Shown here piece after piece: positions 34,158 to 42,466 of a DNA stretch of 64,000 bases. Position numbers and translations under genes: made by a program. Positions within the stretch are counted from its first letter, which is position 1; every line of letters begins with the position of its first letter. Below the pieces are notes generated by a model. It worked only from the letters and a program-made list of their open reading frames with translations. It ran no database searches and was not told the DNA's origin. This DNA is from a virus. The stretch lies in the IMG/VR virus record IMGVR_UViG_3300020474_002475, positions 1 to 64,000 of that record; one strand, written 5' to 3'.

Positions 34158-34229
34158 CGTATTTTTGGGGTATTATACTACATAACGTTATTGTAAGATG
34201 TAAATTTACACACTCCATGGAGAAATCGA

Positions 34230-34754
34230 ATGTCAACACAAACAGCTAAAGGTAGCGGATCTACGGTCAACAATGGTGGCACTGTTGTTGCTGGAGGTAC
34301 AGCTTCCAAACTAACTAAAGTTATTCACGGACAAGAAGTATTCCGTAGCACAAAACCCCAAGTAGCCTCAGCCGATTTGCAAAAATCAATTAGTGCTGGC
34401 ACTTTTGCTTTTGACGATGCTGGAACTGGTATTGTTGCTAAAAAAGTTAATACCACTCTTTCTGGTGCTGCTAATACCTTCTTAAGGTCCGGAGCAGCTA
34501 CAACTGCTGATGGTCCTATTAGAGCTAAGGTTCACAAGATTGAAGGCTTAACAACCAGCAAAATTACTACTTCTCTTAGAAATGGCGAGTATAACCACGT
34601 ATCTGGAGTTTTTGATGGTGGCAAGCCAGCTTCTTCAGTAGATAGTTTTGGTACAGATGATGCAGTCACTTCAAACGAATTACAGTACATGTACGGTAAT
34701 CCTGTTCCTGCAAGTGGTGCATACGGTGCTGATAACACCACAAGTCTTGTTTAG
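34230..34754 (+). CDS. Probable abundant virion protein
   Basis: A 174-residue protein rich in Gly, Ala, Ser and Thr, with little Lys/Glu low complexity and no Cys. Codon choice looks more G+C-rich than that of neighbours, as for highly made proteins. It stands alone: a 72-bp gap with an AT-rich promoter-like stretch before it, ggaga before the ATG, and a strong terminator after it. This layout fits a capsid decoration or other major structural protein. No family recognised. Confidence 0.7.
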   Translation: MSTQTAKGSGSTVNNGGTVVAGGTASKLTKVIHGQEVFRSTKPQVASADLQKSISAGTFAFDDAGTGIVAKKVNTTLSGAANTFLRSGAATTADGPIRAKVHKIEGLTTSKITTSLRNGEYNHVSGVFDGGKPASSVDSFGTDDAVTSNELQYMYGNPVPASGAYGADNTTSLV

Positions 34755-34784
34755 TTTTTAATATTTATAAGTTTTATTCGAGTA

Positions 34785-34823
34785 GGCCAGTAATAGTGTA
34801 TACATTATTGCTGGCTTATTTTA
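34785..34823 (+). terminator. Rho-independent terminator
   Basis: An almost perfect inverted repeat with arms GCCAGTAATA and TATTGCTGGC (one G-T wobble), extendable through the centre, followed by TTATTTT. It lies 30 bp after the stop of the putative abundant virion protein and would end its transcript. Confidence 0.78.
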
Positions 34824-34842
34824 TATCTTGGAGATTATAACC

Positions 34843-35175
34843 ATGGCAGATCCAGATACATTAGGACATTTTTTTGAAAACTTTACAACATCTATACTTA
34901 GCATACTTATTGCTCTTGTAGGATTTTGGACAACTTTTATTAAAAACCTAGTAAACAGAAAAGATGTTGAAGAAATGCTTGCTGCTCAATCACAAGCAAG
35001 TCAATATGCTAAAGATAGACAGTTCATAATGGAACGATTAAACACACATAAAGAAGATACTAATATTTTATTTAGAGCATTAGAAAAAAACACAGAAGTT
35101 ATGCAAGAACTTCGTATACAAATGGCCACATTAACTAATACGTTAGAGTCTTTAGAGAAAAGAATAGAGGAATAA
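34843..35175 (+). CDS. Small membrane-anchored coiled-coil protein
   Basis: A 110-residue protein with one N-terminal membrane segment (ILSILIALVGFWTTFI) followed by a long amphipathic, probably coiled-coil region to the end. ATG after ttggag is preferred to one five codons upstream. Such proteins occur in phage tail and lysis regions (spanin- or holin-like). The exact role is open. Confidence 0.65.
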   Translation: MADPDTLGHFFENFTTSILSILIALVGFWTTFIKNLVNRKDVEEMLAAQSQASQYAKDRQFIMERLNTHKEDTNILFRALEKNTEVMQELRIQMATLTNTLESLEKRIEE

Positions 35176-35176
35176 T

Positions 35177-37783
35177 ATGTCTGACTTTATTAAAAAGGCT
35201 AAAGAAGAAAAAGACATTAATAATGGCTCCGCTATTGTAAGTAGCAGAACGGACGGCGCCGCACCAGAACATCATGTTCAAAACTCTCAATTGTCAGAAA
35301 AGGCTCAAACAGATAACGAAACAAAATTAGAAAATAAGTTTGGAAATAAATTTAAATATTTTGATAGTGCCGCAGAAATTGAAAAGATGCAGTCTAAGGG
35401 TGGCGGCGTTAACAAAACTCTCTCACAGGTACAATCTCGCTTATCTGATGTTAAAGAAAAATCAGAAACCGTTGTAACTAAAGCAGAAGAAAATAAAGAT
35501 TTTAAAAGCGGCGGTGCTGTGTCTAATGCTGGTGGGGGTAGCAAGTTTAGTGATACATTAGAAACAAATCTTTCACAAAAAGATCAAAGCGATACGGCGA
35601 CAGTTATAAATGACAAGATAGGCCAATCTGTACAAACAGGTTCAAATAGTGGTTCACAAGATGCAACGGCTATTAGAGAAGAAATAATTAATAATGATCA
35701 AGCAATAGCTAATGCAGACGCTAGTACAGATAGTGATGGCTTAACAGTAGGCGGATGTAAAGGAGCTAAAACTAGAGGTCAATCAAGGACTTTGCAAAAT
35801 GCTATTTCTGTTTCTCTAACTGATGAGAGTGGCAATTTTGGCCCAAGTGCCGCTTTGTACGGAGACATACCTTGTGATTGCTATGTTCCTTTAAACTTGC
35901 CTCTACTAGGAGCACTAACTAAATCGGCTAAACTAATAGGTGGCTTTACCAATGTTTTTCAAGGTCTGCTAAAATTTGTAGGTGTTTGGGGTAAATATAC
36001 TGCCGCAGTGGGTGATGCGGCAAGAAAAGCTAAAGGTTTCCGCTGGCACCAAGGTCTAAAAAAATTCATGCATCCATTAGAAGGAGAATTAAGTGCTCTG
36101 AAAAAGGCTATGGACCAATTAAAAATAAACACAATCAACCTAGCGAATCAAGCAGGGGACGCTCTCTACGCTTTGAATCAAGCAAAAAGAAAAAGGGAAA
36201 TTGCTTTAAATAATCTGAGTGTGACAGAAACAGCGCTGAACGATACTTTGCCTTTTTCTTTAGGTAAGTTAATAAATGCTACTCCCGCCGAACTCCCAGG
36301 CTTGCTTAATCAATTGACTAGTGGACAGCAGGCGTTTTGGAACGGCTATAATCAGGCATTAAATTTCTTAAGTGTTTATGATCCTGCTATGATAGCGCAA
36401 TTACAAAGTAATTATAATAATTTGTCCGTTCTTGCTACCGCAGCAAGAATAGCGGAATTAGAACAGAGAAGCAAAATTGATGGAACTCTCAGAGCAATTG
36501 CCAGAGTAAATAAAGAGGTAAATGAACTTATTGCTCAATGCCATAAGAGCGATGCTCTAGGCCTCTTGAGTGGACTAATAGGTATAGGCTTTGATGCACT
36601 AGCAGCTCTTGATCCAGTAAGAAAAAAAGAATGTTTAGGCACAGGAACGACAAGGAATGAAAAAACGTGTGCTTGTGACTGCTCACCCGGTTACACAGAA
36701 GGTGTCGGAGGAACTGGAGACTCACCCGAATGGAGCCTACTTGACTTCATAGCTCCTGTACAAAGTGATGAACTTAAAAGATGTTATCCTGCATGTCCAT
36801 GTAATATGGAAAGGGGCCTCGTAGGTCCTAGAGGTAGCGATTTAGAATGTAGTGATTGTAAATCTGGATATACTTGGTATGCTGGCGCTACGTGCGAATG
36901 CGAAAGAACTACAGGATACGACCACGGCTTTCTTGGTTTACAGAAACCGGTAAGAAAAACAGAAATAGGAACGTGTGTAAAAAGTGAGCAAGTTACTGCA
37001 AATGCAAGTCTAGGTAAAACTTGGGATAGTAAAGCGTGTGGATTTAAGTGCGGACCTGATACGGACGTCGGCAACAAAGACAAACCTTTTGGTACTTATC
37101 ATAGACTAAACGATAACTACCCAGCTATTGCACCAAGTAAACATCACGCATTATATGCTACAGGATGCACTTATGTTTGTGATGGTAGAGATCGTCCAGA
37201 AGGAACTCCTTGGCCTCCGGATTGTGTTGGAGGTTTCTTTAATACTGAAAAGTGCGAATGTGCTCCTACAAACTGCCCTCAGTATATGGGACACAATGCA
37301 TTAGTTCTGCAAAACGTAAGTTACGGACTAGATCCTGACACTGGAGAACCGCTTGATTACGATAACTTCTGGAGTGTTTACGAGACACGAAGAGGAGGCT
37401 CAACATCACTAGGCTTACCAGCAGGCGCAACTGTAACTCCTCCTGGTGGCGGTCAAGATTACGGTTTATATATTGATTCTGCGAGCGCACAGGGATATGA
37501 ATTTTCAGCAGATCCTCGTAGATATGTAGAGTGGAGCAGTAGTAGAGTTAGATATAAAGCGTTTGAATGTAATGACGACGGTACTTTGGGATCAGACATT
37601 ACAGGCAGTGTAATTGATATTACTGGAGTTACTGGTGCGCTTGAAAGCTGTTATCAGGAAACATATGGGGAAAACCCCAGAGATCCTCCAACAGAAAGCG
37701 AAACAGATACGTGGCTGGGCTGCCTATCATTAAATTATGGAGTAGCTGGCGTTTCTAGTGTCAACCCTGATATTATACCGTAA
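35177..37783 (+). CDS. Large virion protein with Cys-rich EGF-like C-terminal region
   Basis: An 868-residue protein. Residues 1-200 are low-complexity and charged, with LENKFGNKFKYFD and IGQSVQ motifs also found in the 97-residue protein downstream. Residues 220-490 are helical and Ala-rich, including a stretch of heptads. From about residue 494 come clusters of closely spaced cysteines in EGF-like order (CACDCSPGYTEG; CSDCKSGYTW; CECERTTGYD), then a beta-rich tail. Likely a tail-fibre or surface protein stabilised by disulfides outside the cell. Confidence 0.75.
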   Translation: MSDFIKKAKEEKDINNGSAIVSSRTDGAAPEHHVQNSQLSEKAQTDNETKLENKFGNKFKYFDSAAEIEKMQSKGGGVNKTLSQVQSRLSDVKEKSETVVTKAEENKDFKSGGAVSNAGGGSKFSDTLETNLSQKDQSDTATVINDKIGQSVQTGSNSGSQDATAIREEIINNDQAIANADASTDSDGLTVGGCKGAKTRGQSRTLQNAISVSLTDESGNFGPSAALYGDIPCDCYVPLNLPLLGALTKSAKLIGGFTNVFQGLLKFVGVWGKYTAAVGDAARKAKGFRWHQGLKKFMHPLEGELSALKKAMDQLKINTINLANQAGDALYALNQAKRKREIALNNLSVTETALNDTLPFSLGKLINATPAELPGLLNQLTSGQQAFWNGYNQALNFLSVYDPAMIAQLQSNYNNLSVLATAARIAELEQRSKIDGTLRAIARVNKEVNELIAQCHKSDALGLLSGLIGIGFDALAALDPVRKKECLGTGTTRNEKTCACDCSPGYTEGVGGTGDSPEWSLLDFIAPVQSDELKRCYPACPCNMERGLVGPRGSDLECSDCKSGYTWYAGATCECERTTGYDHGFLGLQKPVRKTEIGTCVKSEQVTANASLGKTWDSKACGFKCGPDTDVGNKDKPFGTYHRLNDNYPAIAPSKHHALYATGCTYVCDGRDRPEGTPWPPDCVGGFFNTEKCECAPTNCPQYMGHNALVLQNVSYGLDPDTGEPLDYDNFWSVYETRRGGSTSLGLPAGATVTPPGGGQDYGLYIDSASAQGYEFSADPRRYVEWSSSRVRYKAFECNDDGTLGSDITGSVIDITGVTGALESCYQETYGENPRDPPTESETDTWLGCLSLNYGVAGVSSVNPDIIP

Positions 37784-37865
37784 AAAATAAAAAGTTGATA
37801 TAACTAGACAGATGTGTATTATATTATAGTGGGTTTTCGTAAATATATAAAATCAAGGTGCTTTT

Positions 37866-38159
37866 ATGGGAAATGTTAATACTAATGACGTTGTAACAAA
37901 TGCAAAAAACAATAGTACAGATGCCAAACAAGGTTCGGTGGTTACAAAGTCTAAAATAGGACAAACCATAAACTCCGAAGACACGTATGCAAAAACTACA
38001 TCTTTAACAGACCTTGAGTCTAGACTAGAAAATAAGTTTGATGAAGTAGATTATTATGATATACCAGAAGCACTAAATGGTGGAGGATTTACTCCAACAC
38101 CTTCTCCTACGCCAACATTAACCCCAACACCTACTCCAACACCAACCCCAGTATCATAA
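37866..38159 (+). CDS. Small virion protein with TP-repeat tail
   Basis: A 97-residue protein. Its first 70 residues share the IGQ, LENKF and YYD motifs with the N-terminus of the preceding large gene, in the reverse order in part, so it is a short relative of that module. The last 25 residues are Thr-Pro repeats (PTPTLTPTPTPTPTPV), a flexible linker with no domain attached. Probably a tail or head attachment piece. Confidence 0.65.
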   Translation: MGNVNTNDVVTNAKNNSTDAKQGSVVTKSKIGQTINSEDTYAKTTSLTDLESRLENKFDEVDYYDIPEALNGGGFTPTPSPTPTLTPTPTPTPTPVS

Positions 38160-38169
38160 GGAAGCTAAA

Positions 38170-38454
38170 ATGCCCAGAAATACTACTTTGATTATTAGAA
38201 ATGGCAATAGCGATCCTCTGCATTATAGCGGTGAGGTTTTAGCTAGTGGAGAATTAGCAGCAGCAGTTGATAGTGGTATAGTAAAGGTAGGCAATGGTAA
38301 CGCTCCTTGGTCAGGACTGCCTTCTATAGGAGTGCCCAGTAATCCAATTTCTATAACTGGAGCTAGCGGGGTGTTAAATATGATCTCAATTGCACAAGCA
38401 GATTATGATAATATAGCTAATCCAGATCCTCATACATTATATTTTATAGTATAA
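38170..38454 (+). CDS. Tail-fibre protein with Mtd-like N-terminal motif
   Basis: A 94-residue protein. The motif ASGELAAAVDSGIVKVGNGN followed by WSGL matches the N-terminal attachment domain of phage fibre proteins related to major tropism determinant (GE..A...D....KVG.G...W..L). The end, QADYDNIANPDPHTLYFIV, is a second motif common in phage fibre and collar proteins. Here the whole protein is only these two parts, so it may act as a connector. Confidence 0.75.
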   Translation: MPRNTTLIIRNGNSDPLHYSGEVLASGELAAAVDSGIVKVGNGNAPWSGLPSIGVPSNPISITGASGVLNMISIAQADYDNIANPDPHTLYFIV

Positions 38455-38472
38455 ATATAGGCTTTAAATAAT

Positions 38473-38574
38473 ATGGCAGTAAAAGTAGCCAGTACCACAG
38501 TGTCTAAAATATACTTAGGCGGAAACTTAGTATCTAAGATATATTTAGGCGGTACTCAAATATATACAGGTTAA
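38473..38574 (+). CDS. KIYLGG-repeat mini-protein
   Basis: A 33-residue protein made of two tandem copies of a ten-residue unit (VSKIYLGGNL / VSKIYLGGTQ), each from a 30-bp DNA repeat. Short proteins with KxYLG repeats occur beside fibre genes in many phages. It is too short for most gene finders but has an in-frame ATG, conserved repeat and fitting context. Confidence 0.65.
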   Translation: MAVKVASTTVSKIYLGGNLVSKIYLGGTQIYTG

Positions 38575-38609
38575 GGTGTATAATATAGTATACAATTAAG
38601 AGGTTTACT

Positions 38610-39095
38610 ATGAGAACACCCGGTTATAAAACTAGTGAATTTTGGTTTACGCTGGTTAGCTTTATAGTCAGTGGACTGTTTCTTTTTGGGGTCATAACCG
38701 AACCAGATACTAAAGATCAACTGATAGATGTATTTACCCATGCCACTGAAAGTATTTTGCTTTTAGGTGGACAAGGATTTTTATTATATAAATATTTAGG
38801 TAAAAGAAGACAAGAAAAAATAGAATACGAAAAAACGAAACAAAAAGAAGCCGATAATAATCGTAAGGAACTAGAAGATTATGTTGGCATAGACAAAACA
38901 TATAAAGAAATTAATATAAATACAGCAAAGCTTGCGGAATTAATTCAATTACCACATATTGGACCTATATTAGCGCAAAACATTATTGACTATAGGAATA
39001 GTGCAGGGAAATTTAAAGACAAGGTAGAAATAATTGCTGTTAAAAATATAACTTATTCAATGTACGAAGATATTAAACCCTATATAATTTTGTGA
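38610..39095 (+). CDS. Holin-like membrane protein fused to a ComEA-type helix-hairpin-helix
   Basis: A 161-residue protein. Residues 1-60 carry two membrane segments (FWFTLVSFIVSGLFLFGVI and ILLLGGQGFLLYKYLG), like a small holin. A charged linker follows, and residues 103-161 form a helix-hairpin-helix of the ComEA type: NINTAKLAELIQLPHIG, then AQNIIDYRN. HhH domains bind DNA backbone without sequence preference. The membrane/DNA combination suggests DNA handling at the membrane or in the virion. Confidence 0.75.
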   Translation: MRTPGYKTSEFWFTLVSFIVSGLFLFGVITEPDTKDQLIDVFTHATESILLLGGQGFLLYKYLGKRRQEKIEYEKTKQKEADNNRKELEDYVGIDKTYKEININTAKLAELIQLPHIGPILAQNIIDYRNSAGKFKDKVEIIAVKNITYSMYEDIKPYIIL

Positions 39096-39104
39096 GGCAT
39101 AACA

Positions 39105-39581
39105 ATGAGCGACGAAAGCACCAAAGAATTAATTCGCATAGAAGTAGAAAATTTAATTGCTGAAACTAAAAAAGCTGTTTCAGATGTAAAAAGATTTGCC
39201 GTCAGTGAAGTGTGGAAGATTCTACAATTATTGACAGCGGTTGTGATACGATTAATTGAAAATTTTGGTAAAGACCTTAGCAGTCCAGAAAAGAAAAAAC
39301 TAGCATTAGAATTAATTGGCAGTTTTTACGATCAGATATTTATTCGTGTAGATCTGCCTTGGGTTCCATCTGTATTAGAGCCTATTATTCATAGTCATGT
39401 TAAAAGCTTTTTAATGATACTGGTAAGCTCAGGTATTGATGCAATGGTTGCCACATTTAGACAAATCGGTGTTTTTCAACCAAAAGAAAAAGAAGTATTA
39501 GAAGCTGCTGTGGGTATGGCGGAAAAAAATCCCATAGTTGAGAATTTTTTAAAAGACCTTAAAACCATAGTGAGGAAATAA
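39105..39581 (+). CDS. Hypothetical helical phage protein
   Basis: A 158-residue, mainly helical protein with a hydrophobic middle (LLTAVVIRLIENFG and FLMILVSSGIDAMV) that may be membrane-associated. Next to holin-like and other membrane proteins, overlapping the next gene by one base. No family recognised. Confidence 0.6.
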   Translation: MSDESTKELIRIEVENLIAETKKAVSDVKRFAVSEVWKILQLLTAVVIRLIENFGKDLSSPEKKKLALELIGSFYDQIFIRVDLPWVPSVLEPIIHSHVKSFLMILVSSGIDAMVATFRQIGVFQPKEKEVLEAAVGMAEKNPIVENFLKDLKTIVRK

Positions 39582-39982
39582 TGAATTTTACAGAAAGTTT
39601 TAGCGAATTTAGTAGCAGGGTAGGGCCAACGGACTTGGCTCTGTATGCGGGTGCGGGTATAATTATATGGGTATTATTTAAGGACAAGATGAGCCCTGTA
39701 CAAGAATTTCTTTCTGATATCATTAAGAAAATTAAAGGTAGTGCTAAAAACAATGAGTTTTCTAAACACGTTAAGAAAATTATTGATAATTCTGACGAAA
39801 AGCCAGAAGATGAAAATTTATTTTTTGACCTAGTAGTGTCGTGGAAACAAACAAGAGATTTAGCACAAAAAAGCGGATGCAAAAAGGCCGTAGAAGTTGC
39901 AGATCAAATGTTTCCTTATCTTTCTCCAATGGTTTGTGAAGATCTAGGCGCAAAAGTTAAGGAGCCTTCTGATGAAGAATAG
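39581..39982 (+). CDS. Membrane-anchored hypothetical protein
   Basis: A 133-residue protein with one membrane helix near the N-terminus (LALYAGAGIIIWVLF) and a charged soluble helical domain containing WKQTRDLAQKSGCKKAVEVA. It overlaps the genes on both sides. Role unknown; part of a run of small membrane proteins ahead of the papain-like protease. Confidence 0.6.
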   Translation: MNFTESFSEFSSRVGPTDLALYAGAGIIIWVLFKDKMSPVQEFLSDIIKKIKGSAKNNEFSKHVKKIIDNSDEKPEDENLFFDLVVSWKQTRDLAQKSGCKKAVEVADQMFPYLSPMVCEDLGAKVKEPSDEE

Positions 39983-40469
39983 TGTCATCTTATTTGCTGG
40001 AGTATTATTAGTACTATTTGGTTGCTTTGGAGAACAAATTACTAATAGTGTTTTTAGTCCTAATATTCCTGTAGTAGAGGGATATGTGGTAGATGCGCCA
40101 GCCAATAAAGAACTGCTAGATAAAGCCAGAGTTATCATCGACATACTTAATGATTCTAATGATTCTACTACTCGCATGGACTGTTTAAAATTATCGTCAT
40201 TATATTCAGACCTTGCAACACTTGTTGAATTAGATGCAGATGATCAAGTAGTCAAAGATACAGCTACTATAAAAGAAGCTAATGGCTTATCCGGTAAAAT
40301 GCTAAGACTAGACATTAAAGACAAATATCCTGGATTAGCAGAAGCTTCTAAGGACTTAGTTGTAACCTCTATCGGAGAGGACGATGTTGCATTAGATAAA
40401 GACACTAGATCAAACGCAGTTGACGCATTCAGAGCATTAAGTTGGGCTTTTTACGAAGGTAGCAAATAA
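39972..40469 (+). CDS. Exported or membrane-anchored protein, possible lipoprotein
   Basis: A 165-residue protein with an N-terminal hydrophobic signal (VILFAGVLLVLFGC) ending in a lipobox-like LFGC, then a soluble helical domain. Start codon overlaps the preceding gene by 11 nt. Similar small phage proteins sit near lysis genes. Lipidation is a guess from the LFGC motif; Phe at that position is unusual. Confidence 0.6.
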   Translation: MKNSVILFAGVLLVLFGCFGEQITNSVFSPNIPVVEGYVVDAPANKELLDKARVIIDILNDSNDSTTRMDCLKLSSLYSDLATLVELDADDQVVKDTATIKEANGLSGKMLRLDIKDKYPGLAEASKDLVVTSIGEDDVALDKDTRSNAVDAFRALSWAFYEGSK

Positions 40470-41395
40470 TGTCTAGAATGACGCCTCAATCTTTGTACGA
40501 TTCTTACAGGCAGGGTTATAGTGGATGCTTGTGGGAAGAACACATATTTGAAGAATTAATAGAAACCTCCAGATATGCATTCTTTAAAGAAGGAGCAAAA
40601 AGAATTAAAGATAGTGGCAAAGGTAAATTATCTACTCCATTTAAATCTGTATTAAAGTTTGATAAACGATCTTTTACAGAAAGACAAACTACAGGAGATT
40701 GTGTCTCTCACGCTACTCGTAATGCATGTGATTTAACAAGAGCAATTGAAATAGACATTAAAGGGGATAAAGAAAGCTGGATTGCTAGAGGGGCTACAGA
40801 AGCCATATATGGCTGTAGAGGCCATGGCGGTCAAGGTATGAGTTGTAGTCGTGCTGCTACTTTTGTAAGCCAAACCGGTGGAGTATTGGTTCGTAAAAAT
40901 TATCCTGGCGTTGCAGATTTTAGTAAATACAACAGTAAACTTGGAACCACTTGGGGTTCCAGAGGTTTACCAGATAAAGTAATAGATAAAGCCGATGATC
41001 ATCAAGTTAAAACCGCATCCTTGATTAAAACTGTAGAAGAAGCTAGAGACGCACTAGCTAATGGATATGGATTAAGTGTATGCTCTGGTTATGGATTTTC
41101 TAACAAAAGAAATAAACAAGGATTTGCAAGAAAATCTGGTAGCTGGTCACACGCAATGGCGTGGACGGCTTGTGATGATACAAATGGAGAACCTGCTTTT
41201 TTAGTACAAAATAGCTGGGGTAAATGGAATGATGGAGGACACCCAGAATGGGGTCCAATTCCAGATGGTTCTTTTTTAATACATGCAGATGTTGCAGAAG
41301 GTATGTTAAGGCAAAACGGAGCTTATGCCTTTAGTGACTTTAACGGATTTCCTCCACAAAAACTCCCGGACTACGGTTTCGTAGATTACTTATGA
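40469..41395 (+). CDS. Papain-like (C1 family) cysteine peptidase
   Basis: A 308-residue protein with the papain active site: Gln73 and Cys78 in RQTTGDCVSHA, His228 in SWSHAMAW and Asn248 in LVQNSWGKW. No signal peptide or prodomain is evident. It follows four small membrane-associated genes with one-base or short overlaps and is followed by another secreted protein. Possible jobs are cleavage of virion precursors, or of host envelope proteins; planctomycete surfaces are protein-rich, which makes the second attractive. Family call is strong. Confidence 0.88.
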   Translation: MSRMTPQSLYDSYRQGYSGCLWEEHIFEELIETSRYAFFKEGAKRIKDSGKGKLSTPFKSVLKFDKRSFTERQTTGDCVSHATRNACDLTRAIEIDIKGDKESWIARGATEAIYGCRGHGGQGMSCSRAATFVSQTGGVLVRKNYPGVADFSKYNSKLGTTWGSRGLPDKVIDKADDHQVKTASLIKTVEEARDALANGYGLSVCSGYGFSNKRNKQGFARKSGSWSHAMAWTACDDTNGEPAFLVQNSWGKWNDGGHPEWGPIPDGSFLIHADVAEGMLRQNGAYAFSDFNGFPPQKLPDYGFVDYL

Positions 41396-41547
41396 AATTA
41401 TTAGATAAAATCGCTTTGAATAGCCTTGTAAAAACAATTACTAATTTTATATTAGCAATTTTAAAAATGTTTAAACCTACTGACATTACAACACCAAAGA
41501 ATAAAAGACCACTAAAGGATTTATTAGATAGGATATTTAAAAAATGA
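41392..41547 (+). CDS. Small basic hypothetical protein
   Basis: A 51-residue basic protein with an amphipathic first half (LLDKIALNSLVKTITNFIL) that could lie on a membrane. It is linked to the peptidase gene and to the next gene by ATGA overlaps at both ends, good evidence that it is translated. Confidence 0.55.
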   Translation: MKLLDKIALNSLVKTITNFILAILKMFKPTDITTPKNKRPLKDLLDRIFKK

Positions 41548-41825
41548 AAATTTTATTGTCTTGCATTCTAATAGCCTCTGTGTTTTTTGCCGTAAGTACA
41601 AATTACAGTACAACCGCTGTTGTTACATTGGTTGGTGGTAAAATTATTGCATCTCAAAAAGACACCCCTATTAAAAAATACAAGCGTAAAGATTGTCCAG
41701 TATGTAAAGGTAAAGGATGGTACATTAGCGGAGACGGTATCGCTAAAGTTAGCTGCGGATATTGCGAACCGGAAGATGGTAAAAAATCCATAGACTATTC
41801 CAATCCTTCAATAAAAATACGGTAA
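41544..41825 (+). CDS. Secreted DnaJ-type zinc-finger protein
   Basis: A 93-residue protein with a signal peptide or membrane helix (MKILLSCILIASVFFAVST) followed by a DnaJ-like zinc centre: CPVCKGKGWY and CGYC. The CxxCxGxG half is canonical, the second half is CxYC only. A secreted or membrane-tethered zinc finger is unusual; it could be a chaperone-like adaptor in the periplasm. Confidence 0.65.
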   Translation: MKILLSCILIASVFFAVSTNYSTTAVVTLVGGKIIASQKDTPIKKYKRKDCPVCKGKGWYISGDGIAKVSCGYCEPEDGKKSIDYSNPSIKIR

Positions 41826-41829
41826 TACA

Positions 41830-42225
41830 ATGAATAAAATATTATTAGAGCAAGTTGCTGAAGATGTCTCTTGCGGAGCTTCTAAAAAATCACAAAATGA
41901 AAATTTTGGAAGTATTATTTTAACTATTATGATTGTAGGAATTATAGTTAATTTAATAAGGGTAACACAAGAATGCAATAAAAATAAAGTTAGAGATCTG
42001 GAGCAAGAAGCAAAAAATAAATATAATGCTGGACATATTAAAAACTTATGTGCAGATAGAGGATGGTTTACTAAAATGAGAATTAAAAAAGCTATTAGAC
42101 AACAATTAGGTTCAGAAAAATACAAAGAATATGGCAACGTATTATTAGATTCAATCATGGATACTGGTGAAAATCTCACGGATGATAAACTTATAGAACT
42201 TGTGGAGGTTTCAAACAATGTTTAG
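41830..42225 (+). CDS. Single-pass membrane protein
   Basis: A 131-residue protein with a membrane helix (IILTIMIVGIIVNLI) at about residues 30-45 and a soluble C-terminal domain (RGWFTKMRIKKAIRQQLG, then SIMDTGENLTDDKL). No family recognised. It overlaps the next gene by 8 nt. Confidence 0.6.
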   Translation: MNKILLEQVAEDVSCGASKKSQNENFGSIILTIMIVGIIVNLIRVTQECNKNKVRDLEQEAKNKYNAGHIKNLCADRGWFTKMRIKKAIRQQLGSEKYKEYGNVLLDSIMDTGENLTDDKLIELVEVSNNV

Positions 42226-42466
42226 TATTTTAATATGGTGTGTTTATGGCATATTTGTTGGAGCAATAGCTAAAAGCTTAGTTCCTGGTGAAGAAAATTT
42301 TGGTTTTTTTAAAACAGTAGCTCTGGGAGTTGCTGGATCGTACATGGGTGGAGCTATACATTATATGCTAGGCATGCAAAATGAGTTGGCACCATCTGGT
42401 ATTTTTATGGGTGTTGCTGGTTCCGTTATAAGCCTAATATTATATAATAAGTTAACTAAAAAATGA
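42218..42466 (+). CDS. GlsB/YeaQ/YmgE-like small membrane protein
   Basis: An 82-residue protein with three hydrophobic segments and the family pattern: YGIFVGAIAKSLVPGEENFG near the start, then TVALGVAGSYMGG and GVAGSVISLILY. GlsB/YeaQ (transglycosylase-associated) proteins are stress-linked small membrane proteins of unclear function. GGAGG sits 11 nt before the ATG used; an in-frame TTG six codons earlier is less likely. Confidence 0.75.
   Translation: MFSILIWCVYGIFVGAIAKSLVPGEENFGFFKTVALGVAGSYMGGAIHYMLGMQNELAPSGIFMGVAGSVISLILYNKLTKK

Noticed and set aside
40469-41395. Papain-like gene as a classical endolysin
   Set aside because: The active site is that of a C1 protease with Gln, Cys, His and Asn; there is no CHAP, amidase or muramidase motif.
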